A stretch of DNA of 62,153 nucleotides from JAFMIT01 sp049421205. Lineage in GTDB: Bacteria > Actinomycetota > Actinomycetes > S36-B12 > UBA5976. The translations under genes were made by a program, and so were the position numbers. Within the stretch, counting starts at the first letter, position 1. Each line of letters starts with the position of its first letter. Of the stretch, positions 16,750 to 24,196 are shown piece after piece. The DNA lies in assembly GCA_049421205.1 (NCBI GenBank), contig JBMSMQ010000003.1:1-62153 (forward strand). Direction: 5' to 3'. The notes beneath the pieces were generated by a model that saw only the letters and a list, made by a program, of their open reading frames with translations, did no database searches and was not told the origin of the DNA.

Positions 16750-17979
16750 ATGCAGCCGTATTTTGAAATTGCTGCACGTGTTCGGGATATCAACTCGAAT
16801 AATTTGCAGGGACGCGCTGGTGTCATTCACACACCACACGGAGATATCCAAACACCAGCATTTATTCCAGTTGGTACGAAAGCGACAGTCAAAGCAGTTT
16901 TACCCGAAACAATGAAAGAAAGTGGCGCACAGGCACTACTCGCCAATGCCTATCACCTTTATTTGCAGCCGGGTGCAGAAATCGTGGATGACGCTGGTGG
17001 CCTCGGTGCATTTATGAATTGGCAGGGGCCGACCTTTACTGATAGTGGCGGATTTCAGGTGTTATCACTTGGGGTTGGCTTCAAGAAGGTTTTGGCAATG
17101 CAAAGTGGCGACTATTCAACATCAGATGTCATCGCATCAGGTAAAGAGCGATTGGCACACGTCGATGATGACGGAGTCACCTTTAAATCTCATATCGATG
17201 GCTCTCTCCATCGTTTCACCCCAGAAGTGTCAATGCAGGTCCAACACATGATTGGGGCCGATATCATTTTCGCGTTTGATGAATGCACCACGCTACTGAA
17301 TTCCCGTTCATACCAAGAACTCGCACTTGAACGTACCAGGCTATGGGCGCTTCGATGTATTGAAGAACATCAGCGGTTGACCGAAGTTCGCCGAGATAAG
17401 CCGTATCAGGGCCTCTGGGGTGTCCTACAGGGTGCTCAGTATGAGGATCTACGAAGAAAAGCGGCTCGCGATTTAGGCGCAATGGATTTTGATGGATTTG
17501 GGCTTGGGGGAGCACTCGACAAAGATCAACTTGGTCGCATCATTTCATGGATGACTGAAGAACTTCCTGAAACGAAACCGCGACATATGCTCGGAATTGG
17601 TGAGGCCGATGATTTCTTTGAGGCAATCGAAAATGGGGCCGACACCTTTGATTGCGTAGCCCCCGCACGAGTTGCTCGAAATGCAAGTGCGCTGTCAGCC
17701 ACGGGTAGATTCAATATCAATAAAGCGGAGTTCCGTCGACAGTTTGTACCAATTGAAGACACCTGTTCCTGCTATACCTGCGCCAATTACACGCGAGCCT
17801 ATATTCACCACCTCATCAAGGCCAGAGAAATCTTGGCTGCAACCTTATTGACCATTCACAATGAGTATTTCACTATAAAGCTGGTCGACGATATTCGGAA
17901 GTCAATTCTGAATGGCACCTATTTTGAATTCAAAGAGGATTTCTTATCTCGGTATGGTTCAAAGCCTCGTAGCGTTTGA
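16750..17979 (+). CDS. tgt: tRNA-guanine transglycosylase
   Basis: Exchanges G34 of GUN tRNAs for a queuosine precursor. 409 residues with base-pocket Asp98 in DSGGFQV, nucleophile Asp301 in DTFDCVAPARVARN, and zinc ligands Cys339, Cys341, Cys344 and His370. The pocket loop usually written GGLAVGE in preQ1-using enzymes reads GLGGALDKD here (251-259). It follows gabD by three bases, and its last 50 bases overlap the end of the queuosine-precursor transporter on the other strand. No preQ1 synthesis genes are in the window. Confidence 0.95.
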   Translation: MQPYFEIAARVRDINSNNLQGRAGVIHTPHGDIQTPAFIPVGTKATVKAVLPETMKESGAQALLANAYHLYLQPGAEIVDDAGGLGAFMNWQGPTFTDSGGFQVLSLGVGFKKVLAMQSGDYSTSDVIASGKERLAHVDDDGVTFKSHIDGSLHRFTPEVSMQVQHMIGADIIFAFDECTTLLNSRSYQELALERTRLWALRCIEEHQRLTEVRRDKPYQGLWGVLQGAQYEDLRRKAARDLGAMDFDGFGLGGALDKDQLGRIISWMTEELPETKPRHMLGIGEADDFFEAIENGADTFDCVAPARVARNASALSATGRFNINKAEFRRQFVPIEDTCSCYTCANYTRAYIHHLIKAREILAATLLTIHNEYFTIKLVDDIRKSILNGTYFEFKEDFLSRYGSKPRSV

Positions 17980-18586
17980 CGTTGCGAATAACTGGATAGG
18001 TAATCGGAAGAAGAATTACTTCAATGAGTGTCTTATACACATATCCAAATACCACATAACTCAAGAATTCGGCTCCACTAATAACTCCATAGAATGCGAT
18101 CGTACAAAAAATCAAGGTGTCAGCAAATTCACCAACAATGGTGGAACCTAAAAGTCGGGCCCAAAGTTGACCCTCACCAAAACGCGCTTTGATTCTCACT
18201 AAAACATAGGCATTCAGAAGTTGACCTGCTAAAAATCCTAGAACACTTGCAAGCACAATTCTTGGAACAAACCCAAGTACTGATGTGAAGGCATCTTGAC
18301 TTGTCCAACTTGTTGGATACGGTGCAAGTTGAACCAACCAAAACGTTAATGCGGCAAGAATCGAAAGCCCAAAACCGGTGAAAATGGCCCTTCTTGTCGC
18401 TTTAAAACCATAGACCTCAGCGAGAATATCCCCGATGACATAGACGAGTGGGAAAAGAAACGCACCACCATCTGCAACGATAGGTCCAAATTGAATGAGT
18501 TTTACAGCTGAGATGTTGGAAATCAGTAAAAGGGCTGCAAAAATGGCAAGCAGGTAGGGATAAAGTTTCAATGAAGAATACGTCAT
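17930..18586 (-). CDS. yhhQ: Queuosine precursor transporter (YhhQ/QPTR, VUT family)
   Basis: 218 residues, six membrane spans, with the family features FLFPLVYVIGDILAEVYG near 45-62 and LGSTIVGEFADTLIFCTIAFYG near 145-165. Members import preQ0, preQ1 or queuine. Convergent with tgt and overlapping it by 50 bases, so salvage and insertion genes are side by side. The start overlaps the MarR stop by four bases, so expression is tied to the map-ppgK-marR operon. Confidence 0.9.
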   Translation of the reverse strand: MTYSSLKLYPYLLAIFAALLLISNISAVKLIQFGPIVADGGAFLFPLVYVIGDILAEVYGFKATRRAIFTGFGLSILAALTFWLVQLAPYPTSWTSQDAFTSVLGFVPRIVLASVLGFLAGQLLNAYVLVRIKARFGEGQLWARLLGSTIVGEFADTLIFCTIAFYGVISGAEFLSYVVFGYVYKTLIEVILLPITYPVIRNVKRYEALNHTEIRNPL

Positions 18587-19080
18587 CGGTCTTGCTTCGC
18601 GTCCTTCGCGATACTCAGGGACTTCGCCTGCATGTCTTCAGGTAGTGCACCGAGAATCTTCTCGGAGATTGCACCGAGTAATTCGAGTTCTCGTTCGCTG
18701 AGAACATCAACGAGATTCTTTCGAACACTCTGCACGTGTATTGGCGCAAGTGCGACAAGGAGGGCATAACCTTTATCTGTCAGTTGAGCCCAGAGACCTC
18801 TCTTGTCTTGGGTGCAGGTGTACCGACTGACAAGACCTTGCTCTTCGAGTCTGTCTACCTGGTGCGTCAATCGGCTACGTGTCGCTAGGGTTAAACGCGC
18901 TAATTCGCTCATTCGGATAGATCTGGAATCTGCTTCTGATAATCGAACGAGGATTTCGTAATCTGATAGAGACAATCCGTGTTCTTTCAAGTCGTGCGAA
19001 AACACATCAGGTAAGAGTTGCATAACAGACAGAAACGAGCGCCAATGCTCCTGCTGTTGCTTCGTTAACCATTTCGCCAC
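18583..19080 (-). CDS. MarR family transcriptional regulator
   Basis: 165 residues. Winged-helix core: LSDYEILVRLSEADSRSIR, recognition helix region ATRSRLTHQVDRLEEQGLV (about 75-93), wing TCTQDKRGLWAQLT. The dimer helices lie at both ends. Ligand unknown. Third gene of an operon (16 bases after ppgK, four-base overlap with the transporter). The nearest MarR-like operator in this window is the palindrome at 7562-7591, but a direct link is untested. Confidence 0.88.
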   Translation of the reverse strand: MAKWLTKQQQEHWRSFLSVMQLLPDVFSHDLKEHGLSLSDYEILVRLSEADSRSIRMSELARLTLATRSRLTHQVDRLEEQGLVSRYTCTQDKRGLWAQLTDKGYALLVALAPIHVQSVRKNLVDVLSERELELLGAISEKILGALPEDMQAKSLSIAKDAKQDR

Positions 19081-19096
19081 AGCCCAATGCTAAAGG

Positions 19097-19837
19097 TTAT
19101 TTGCTTTCTAGGTTCCAAAGTCGAACTCCGCCGAGCAGTCCTGCCACGTTACTAACAATGCGAGCCTTCTTTGGAAGTTCCAGATCGCGAAGAAACTCCG
19201 CATTTCCACCACCAATATGGATTTGGTCAAAATACAAGAAACTATCAAACGCTTCAATCGCTTTGAGGACTCGTTTTGACCAACGTGCATTTCCTATTTG
19301 CTTTCGTGCAGCATTTCCCAATTGAATGTCAAAGGATTCTCGGTTTCGAAATCGTGCGTGTGATAACTCTAAGTGGGGAAGTAGATGCCCGTCATTAAAA
19401 AGAGCGGTCCCGACCCCGGTTCCTAGCGTCATGACAAATTCAAAACCTTGCCCCGTGACAACTGCTGCGCCTTGAACATCTGCATCGTTTGCAACAAGTG
19501 TTGGTACTGAGAAAATCTCTCTTGACGCCGTTTCAAGTGAGAATCCACGCCACTGATTCTGTAAGTTCTTATCAGTTTTTCCGCCATAGGTAGCACGGCT
19601 CAGTGCTGGGACATGTGACACAACACCATTTCGGACCAAACCGGGAAACCCGACTGTCACTTGGTGAAATGAATCAAATGTTGCGGCGATTTCTTTGAAT
19701 GTTTCAAGTAAGCGCTCCGGTGGACATGGATAAGGAGTGGAAATCTTGATGCGCTCAGAAAGTAATTCGCCCTTGGGACTGACAAGTGCCGCCTTGATTC
19801 CTGTTCCACCAACGTCGATACAAAGAGTCGAATTCAT
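19097..19837 (-). CDS. ppgK: Polyphosphate glucokinase-like ROK kinase
   Basis: 246 residues, phosphorylates glucose using polyphosphate and/or ATP in this family. Phosphate-binding motif DVGGTGIKAA at 7-16, catalytic Asp in VANDADVQGAA near 123, adenosine/phosphate region TLGTGVGTALF near 138, and HIGGGNAEF near the C-terminus. The zinc-binding cysteine motif of ordinary ROK repressors and kinases is absent and the length fits PpgK, an enzyme mostly of actinobacteria. The start overlaps the map stop by four bases. Confidence 0.85.
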   Translation of the reverse strand: MNSTLCIDVGGTGIKAALVSPKGELLSERIKISTPYPCPPERLLETFKEIAATFDSFHQVTVGFPGLVRNGVVSHVPALSRATYGGKTDKNLQNQWRGFSLETASREIFSVPTLVANDADVQGAAVVTGQGFEFVMTLGTGVGTALFNDGHLLPHLELSHARFRNRESFDIQLGNAARKQIGNARWSKRVLKAIEAFDSFLYFDQIHIGGGNAEFLRDLELPKKARIVSNVAGLLGGVRLWNLESK

Positions 19838-20673
19838 AGGGTAAGTATCTCCGCATTCGAATCGGTGACGACGAGTGTGTGTTCAAATTGTGCTGAATGT
19901 TGATGGTCCCGCGTGACAACTGTCCACCCGTCATCCCACATATCCCACTCATAGGTGCCGAGGGTCAACATAGGTTCGATGGTAAAGGTCATTCCAGGTT
20001 GCATTACCTCCGCGAATTGATCCGAGTCAAAATGGGGAATGATGAGACCGCTATGAAACTCTGAGTGAATTCCGTGCCCAGTGAAGTCTCGAACCACGCC
20101 ATATCCAAATCGCTTTGCATAGGATTCAATGACTCTGCCAATCACATTGATCTCACGACCCGGTGCCACCGCGGCAATTGCTCGGTCAAGTGCAGTTTTC
20201 GTTCGCTCGAGCAAGAGGGAGAGTTCTTCAGAGATTTCGCCCACCCCATACGTGGCGTTGGTATCACCGTGAACCCCATTGATATACGCAGTGATATCAA
20301 TATTGACGATGTCACCCTCAGTCAGTTCGGTTGAATCAGGAATGCCATGGCAAATCACCTCATTTATTGATGTGCACAGGCTTTTGGGAAATCCTTTGTA
20401 ATCAAGGGTTGACGGATACGCACCGTTATCGCAAAGAAATTCGTGTCCAATCTCATCGAGTCGATCAGTCGTGATTCCCGGTCGGATCTGTGATGCAACT
20501 TCACGTAGCGCAGCGGCTGCGATCCGTCCAGCAATACGCATCTTTTCAATGACTTCAGTGCTTTGAACATGTGGAGTGGTTTCCAACTGTCGCTGTGGCT
20601 TTAGAACATATGGTGGTCTGACAATGTGCTCGGGAACTATGCGTTTAGGACTGATCACACCTTTTTTAATCAC
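19834..20673 (-). CDS. map: Methionine aminopeptidase, type I
   Basis: Removes the initiator methionine from nascent proteins. 279 residues with the short N-terminal PP-rich extension common in actinobacteria. Metal-site motifs: CHGIPDST (His), DIVNIDITAYINGVHGDTNAT (two Asp), FTGHGIHSEFHSG (His), TFTIEPML (Glu), and the final Glu in QFEHTLVVT. The start is GTG, read from an apparently leaderless promoter. First gene of map-ppgK-marR-yhhQ, each coupled to or very near the next. Confidence 0.95.
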   Translation of the reverse strand: MIKKGVISPKRIVPEHIVRPPYVLKPQRQLETTPHVQSTEVIEKMRIAGRIAAAALREVASQIRPGITTDRLDEIGHEFLCDNGAYPSTLDYKGFPKSLCTSINEVICHGIPDSTELTEGDIVNIDITAYINGVHGDTNATYGVGEISEELSLLLERTKTALDRAIAAVAPGREINVIGRVIESYAKRFGYGVVRDFTGHGIHSEFHSGLIIPHFDSDQFAEVMQPGMTFTIEPMLTLGTYEWDMWDDGWTVVTRDHQHSAQFEHTLVVTDSNAEILTL

Positions 20674-20685
20674 GGGGGCATAATA
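20674..20685 (-). promoter_or_regulatory. Leaderless -10 of the map operon
   Basis: TATTAT (20680-20685) lies exactly six bases before the GTG start at 20673. It directly abuts the terminator of the preceding gene; no convincing -35 is seen because the terminator stem occupies that place. Confidence 0.65.
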
Positions 20686-20720
20686 GAAAAGACCCGCACC
20701 AAAGTGGCGCGGGTCTTTTC
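20686..20720 (-). terminator. Terminator of the histone-like gene
   Basis: Perfect 12-pair stem: GAAAAGACCCGC (20686-20697) with GCGGGTCTTTTC (20709-20720). The T-rich end is built into the stem, so it could work in both directions; on the minus strand it ends the H1-like transcript 11 bases after its stop. Confidence 0.85.
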
Positions 20721-20731
20721 AATCGAAGTAC

Positions 20732-21061
20732 TTATGCCTTCTTAGCAGCCTTACGGCGGGCTGGACGCTTTGCAGCTTTACGAACGGTCTTCTTTGCGAC
20801 CTTCTTTACGCCTGCTTTTTTAGCGACCTTGCGCTTCTTTGCTACCTTCTTTGGAGCAGCCTTCTTAGCGGTGCTCTTCTTAGCTACGCGCTTCTTAGCT
20901 ACCTTCTTAACTGCAGCTTTCTTAGCTACGCGCTTCTTAGCTACCTTCTTAACTGCAGCCTTCTTAGGTGCAGCCTTCTTAGCAACGCGCTTACGCGCTA
21001 CCTTCTTGACGCCAGCTTTCTTTGCTGGAGCCTTCTTAGCGGATTTCTTGGCAGCCGCCAC
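20732..21061 (-). CDS. Histone H1-like lysine/alanine-rich protein
   Basis: 109 residues made almost only of Lys, Ala, Val, Arg and Pro in KKxAxKK-type repeats, with VAKKAAVKKVAKKR as the clearest 14-residue unit. It is strongly basic and certainly DNA- or RNA-binding in character, like the C-terminal tails of actinobacterial HU or eukaryotic H1, but no HU domain is attached. A longer frame starts at 21139; I choose GTG at 21061 because GGGAGG lies four bases upstream and the repeats begin there. It has its own terminator and a hairpin in its 5' leader. Confidence 0.8.
   Translation of the reverse strand: MAAAKKSAKKAPAKKAGVKKVARKRVAKKAAPKKAAVKKVAKKRVAKKAAVKKVAKKRVAKKSTAKKAAPKKVAKKRKVAKKAGVKKVAKKTVRKAAKRPARRKAAKKA
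20879..20966. repeat. 42-bp in-frame tandem repeat in the histone-like gene
   Basis: The block beginning TAGCTACGCGCTTCTTAGC at 20881 recurs at 20923, a 42-base (14-codon) period with near-identical DNA. Shorter related units (CTTCTTAGC, ACCTTCTT) continue on both sides. Such repeats make copy-number change by slippage likely. Confidence 0.85.
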
Positions 21062-21536
21062 TTTGCCTCCCTGAATCGTGATGCCAGCACTTAACTGGCA
21101 TCTAGTGGCTAACGCTTGCACATTTTTTGTGAATGTCAAAGTATTTTCGTGTCATTAGTAGCTATTTTTTGTTCTCTTGTGGTATCAGAACTTCTGTTGT
21201 TTATTCAAAATTACATTCTGAAAATTCAAAGTTAGTGAAAGATCGAAACAAATTTCAATCAAAATCGTTGAATATTTTGAAGTGCTTATTTACATTTCAA
21301 AATGTGGAATATTTGAGGTTTTACGCGATTTCGTGCGTAAAAATCTGTGGAAAACTCAGTAAAACGAATACTATGGAACAAATTCTTGAACGTGAAGTAG
21401 CTGTTCTGGCTACTTAGTGAAAAGAATGTAGAAATTGCTACTACCGAGTTTTTTAGTGGCGAAAATTACAAAAAACACCCGTCAAAAATTCTTAAAAAAT
21501 ATTTTGCGACACACCGATAAAAACGAATAATCGGCG
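21062..21536. other. AT-rich 475-bp intergenic region upstream of the histone-like gene
   Basis: By far the longest gap in the window, and about 30 % G+C by eye from 21120 to 21536. It contains a leader hairpin of the histone-like gene, GATGCCAG (21080-21087) / CTGGCATC (21095-21102); a TTGACA on the minus strand (21134-21139) without a clear -10; and a seven-pair inverted repeat AAGTAGC/GCTACTT (21395-21415). An open frame on the plus strand (21133-21417) has no recognisable features and looks accidental. Confidence 0.6.
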
Positions 21537-22364
21537 TTATTTTTTATCCCGATACGAATGAAATTCGTCAGGATAGATTCTTTGTTGAACATCGTGTGCC
21601 CAACGTTCGACACCAGATTTCATCAGTTCATAGAGATCAAGATACGGTTTTACGAATTTTGCAGGTGTTTCATTTGATGCGCCAAAAAGGTCTTGCCACA
21701 CCAAAACTTGTGCATCTGTTTGATTCCCAGCACCTATTCCAATGACGGGAATCGTTAGTAATTCGGTGATGCGTTTGCCTAATTCAAGAGGGACTACTTC
21801 TACTACCAGTGCAAATGCGCCGGCTTCTTCCACTGCAATTGCATCGCGCATAACCTGTTCTGCAGCATCACCACGTCCCTGTACCTTGTAACCGCCAAGA
21901 GCGTTGACTGATTGTGGTGTCAATCCAACATGACCAACGACAGGAATCCCAGATTCAACGATATGGCGAATTTGCTCTTGCATTCTGGTCCCACCTTCAA
22001 GCTTCACGGCATGTGCGCCTGTCTGTTTCACAATCTGCAATGAGGTTGCAAGTGCCTGATCGGGATTTTCTTGGTAGCTTCCAAATGGTAGGTCTGCAAC
22101 AACGAAAGCACGTGTTGTTGCCCGTACGACAGCGCGAATCATTGGAATCATTTCTTCAGGTGTAATAGCGAGAGTGTTGCTTTGTCCAAGCATCACCATC
22201 GCAGCCGAATCTCCAACTAAGAGCATAGGAATCCCTGCATCGTCAAAAATTTTCGCGGTCCAAGAATCGTACGCAGTTAACACTGGCCACGGTTGTTGCT
22301 GAGATTTAGAGAAATCCGATACGGTAAGACGAGCGAGATTGCTCTCGGCAGGATACAGCGACAT
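21537..22364 (-). CDS. panB: 3-methyl-2-oxobutanoate hydroxymethyltransferase
   Basis: First committed step to pantothenate: adds the hydroxymethyl group from methylene-tetrahydrofolate to ketoisovalerate. 275 residues. Family features: LTAYDSWTAKIFDDAGI, metal ligands in VGDSAAMVMLG and VADLPFGSYQ, KLEGG near 115, GHVGLTPQS near 140, and GIGAGNQTDAQVLV near 210. ATG at 22364 is chosen over an upstream in-frame start because GAAGGAG lies five bases before it. No panC, panD or panE is in the window. Confidence 0.95.
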   Translation of the reverse strand: MSLYPAESNLARLTVSDFSKSQQQPWPVLTAYDSWTAKIFDDAGIPMLLVGDSAAMVMLGQSNTLAITPEEMIPMIRAVVRATTRAFVVADLPFGSYQENPDQALATSLQIVKQTGAHAVKLEGGTRMQEQIRHIVESGIPVVGHVGLTPQSVNALGGYKVQGRGDAAEQVMRDAIAVEEAGAFALVVEVVPLELGKRITELLTIPVIGIGAGNQTDAQVLVWQDLFGASNETPAKFVKPYLDLYELMKSGVERWAHDVQQRIYPDEFHSYRDKK

Positions 22365-22438
22365 AAGTACTCCTTCTCGAGTCCCATTGGGTACCCGGAC
22401 AGGCATAGTCTTGCAGTGGAAGGCGAATTCCCAAAACG

Positions 22439-24133
22439 CTAGATGTCGCGCCAGTGGCTAGTGATGGGTAGTCGTCGATCTCGCCCAAATGCACGGGATG
22501 AAATCTTGGTTCCAGGAGGATATTGGCGACGCTTATATTCCGCTCGATCCACCAGATGCAATACTCGTTGCACCACAGTTCTGTCAAACTGATGAGCGAG
22601 TAGTTCTTCTTCGACATCCTCTTCTACATAGGCTCGTAAAATCGCATCAAGTAGTGGATAGTCAGGCAACGAGTCGGTGTCTTTCTGTCCATCACGAAGT
22701 TCAGCACTCGGAGGTTTTTTAATTGAACTTTCAGGAATCGGTGCTGCTTGACCTGCACGAATAGCGATTTCATTTCGGTACTCGGCAAGTTGCCACACCA
22801 TTGTTTTTGGAATGTCTTTGATTGGGGCAAACCCGCCAACGGCATCACCATAAATAGTTGAATATCCAACAGCGAGCTCACTTTTGTTTCCAGTTGCAAG
22901 AACGAGGTGACCGGCTTTATTTGAAAGCGACATCAAGACCATTCCTCTAACACGGGCCTGAATGTTTTCATAAGCAATCCCATTGAGCGTCAATGCTTTT
23001 TCAAATTGATCAACCATTGGCTGAATATTGACTACTTCGAATGAGCTACCGAGATTCTGCATCAACTGCCAAGCATCATCCTTTGAATGTTGACTTGAAA
23101 ACTTTGATGGCATAGAAATGCCGTACACCTGTTCTGGGGAAAGTGCATCAACAGCGAGTGTTGCAACAAGGGCTGAATCAATGCCACCTGATACCCCGAG
23201 TAACACGCTTGAAAATCCATTTTTCAGAACGTAATCTCGAAGACTTAACACCAACGCCTGATACACAGTTTCAAGCGAAGTAGGGGTTGGTGACACGTGA
23301 GCAGCAACCGGGCGATAGGGCTGTGCTGGCCATGAGGAAATAACTGAAAGATATTCAGGAATGTCTTGGGATACTACGGCGGCTTTCAAATCGAGGTCGA
23401 CAATCATGATTCCAGTTTGAAATTGTGGGGCACGTGCGATTAATTCCCCTGTTTCATTAATGACAAAAGATCCACCATCAAAAACGAGTTCATCTTGCCC
23501 ACCTACCAAATTCACGTAGGCAACTGAAGCATTCAATCGGGCAGCCTGTTTGTGTGCTAACTCATAGCGGACATCGGTTTTTGAGATTTCAAATGGTGAA
23601 CCGTTTGCAACGAGGAGGAGGCCAACATTCGCATCCGCATATGTGCTAAGTGGAGCAGCGTCTTGCCAAATATCTTCACAAATTGCGAGTGCAATATCGA
23701 TACCGCCAACCCGAATAACGACAGGGTTTTTACCTGCAGTGAAATTTCGATGCTCATCGAATACGCCGTAATTTGGCAATTGGTGTTTGTCGTATCGAAC
23801 CTGGATTTTCGATTGGTGCAGAACCGAAAGCGAATTGAGTGGCCGATATCCACTAGCCGAAAGGTGTCCGATAACGACCACGAGGTCAGAAAGCCCCACA
23901 TCATTCAACGCAGACGAAAGTTGTTCTAGAACATCTTCACTTGCTTGTTGAAACGCAGGTCTGTTCACGAGATCCTCGACTGGATAACCGGTGAGCACCA
24001 TCTCAGGAAATGCAATGATGTGGGCACCGCCGCTTGCTGCTTGCTTGCAGGCATCAAGTGCGAGAACGAGATTGCCGTCGAGGTCACCCACGGTGGGGTT
24101 AATCTGGGCGAGGGCTAGCCGAAGTTGAGGCAT
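22439..24133 (-). CDS. nadE: Glutamine-dependent NAD+ synthase
   Basis: Amidates nicotinate adenine dinucleotide to NAD+, with an N-terminal nitrilase-type glutaminase and a C-terminal ATP-dependent synthase. 564 residues. Glutaminase triad: FPEMVLTGYP (Glu), YDKHQLPNYGVFDE (Lys), LAICEDIWQD (Cys). Synthase P-loop GVSGGIDSALVATL near 311 and KPPSAELRDGQKD substrate loop near 480. The frame runs further upstream, but ATG at 24133 begins the family's MPQLRLALAQINPTVGD and has a -10 six bases before it. Divergent from the glutamine synthetase gene. Confidence 0.95.
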   Translation of the reverse strand: MPQLRLALAQINPTVGDLDGNLVLALDACKQAASGGAHIIAFPEMVLTGYPVEDLVNRPAFQQASEDVLEQLSSALNDVGLSDLVVVIGHLSASGYRPLNSLSVLHQSKIQVRYDKHQLPNYGVFDEHRNFTAGKNPVVIRVGGIDIALAICEDIWQDAAPLSTYADANVGLLLVANGSPFEISKTDVRYELAHKQAARLNASVAYVNLVGGQDELVFDGGSFVINETGELIARAPQFQTGIMIVDLDLKAAVVSQDIPEYLSVISSWPAQPYRPVAAHVSPTPTSLETVYQALVLSLRDYVLKNGFSSVLLGVSGGIDSALVATLAVDALSPEQVYGISMPSKFSSQHSKDDAWQLMQNLGSSFEVVNIQPMVDQFEKALTLNGIAYENIQARVRGMVLMSLSNKAGHLVLATGNKSELAVGYSTIYGDAVGGFAPIKDIPKTMVWQLAEYRNEIAIRAGQAAPIPESSIKKPPSAELRDGQKDTDSLPDYPLLDAILRAYVEEDVEEELLAHQFDRTVVQRVLHLVDRAEYKRRQYPPGTKISSRAFGRDRRLPITSHWRDI

Positions 24134-24145
24134 ACTCCAAGCGTA
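24134..24145 (-). promoter_or_regulatory. Leaderless -10 of nadE
   Basis: TACGCT (24140-24145) ends six bases before the ATG at 24133, with no ribosome site between; this also decides the start codon against the longer upstream frame. Confidence 0.6.
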
Positions 24146-24196
24146 GCGGTCTGACTTGACACATATTTGTAACATTCGAGGAGCACACTTCCGCCT

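Noticed and set aside
20829..21074. Open frame on the plus strand with Phe/Leu/Ala repeats
   Set aside because: It is the antisense of the Lys/Ala repeat gene; the minus-strand gene has a ribosome site and terminator.
21320..21360. Possible replication origin (single DnaA-like box, AT-rich)
   Set aside because: One imperfect box only, no cluster, and no dnaA/dnaN genes nearby.
21133..21417. 94-codon frame in the AT-rich gap
   Set aside because: No ribosome site, no recognisable domain, composition typical of the gap itself.
24150..24180. GlnR box before the second glutamine synthetase
   Set aside because: Only GACAC-N6-GTAAC fits the spacing; the GaAAC half-sites are missing.
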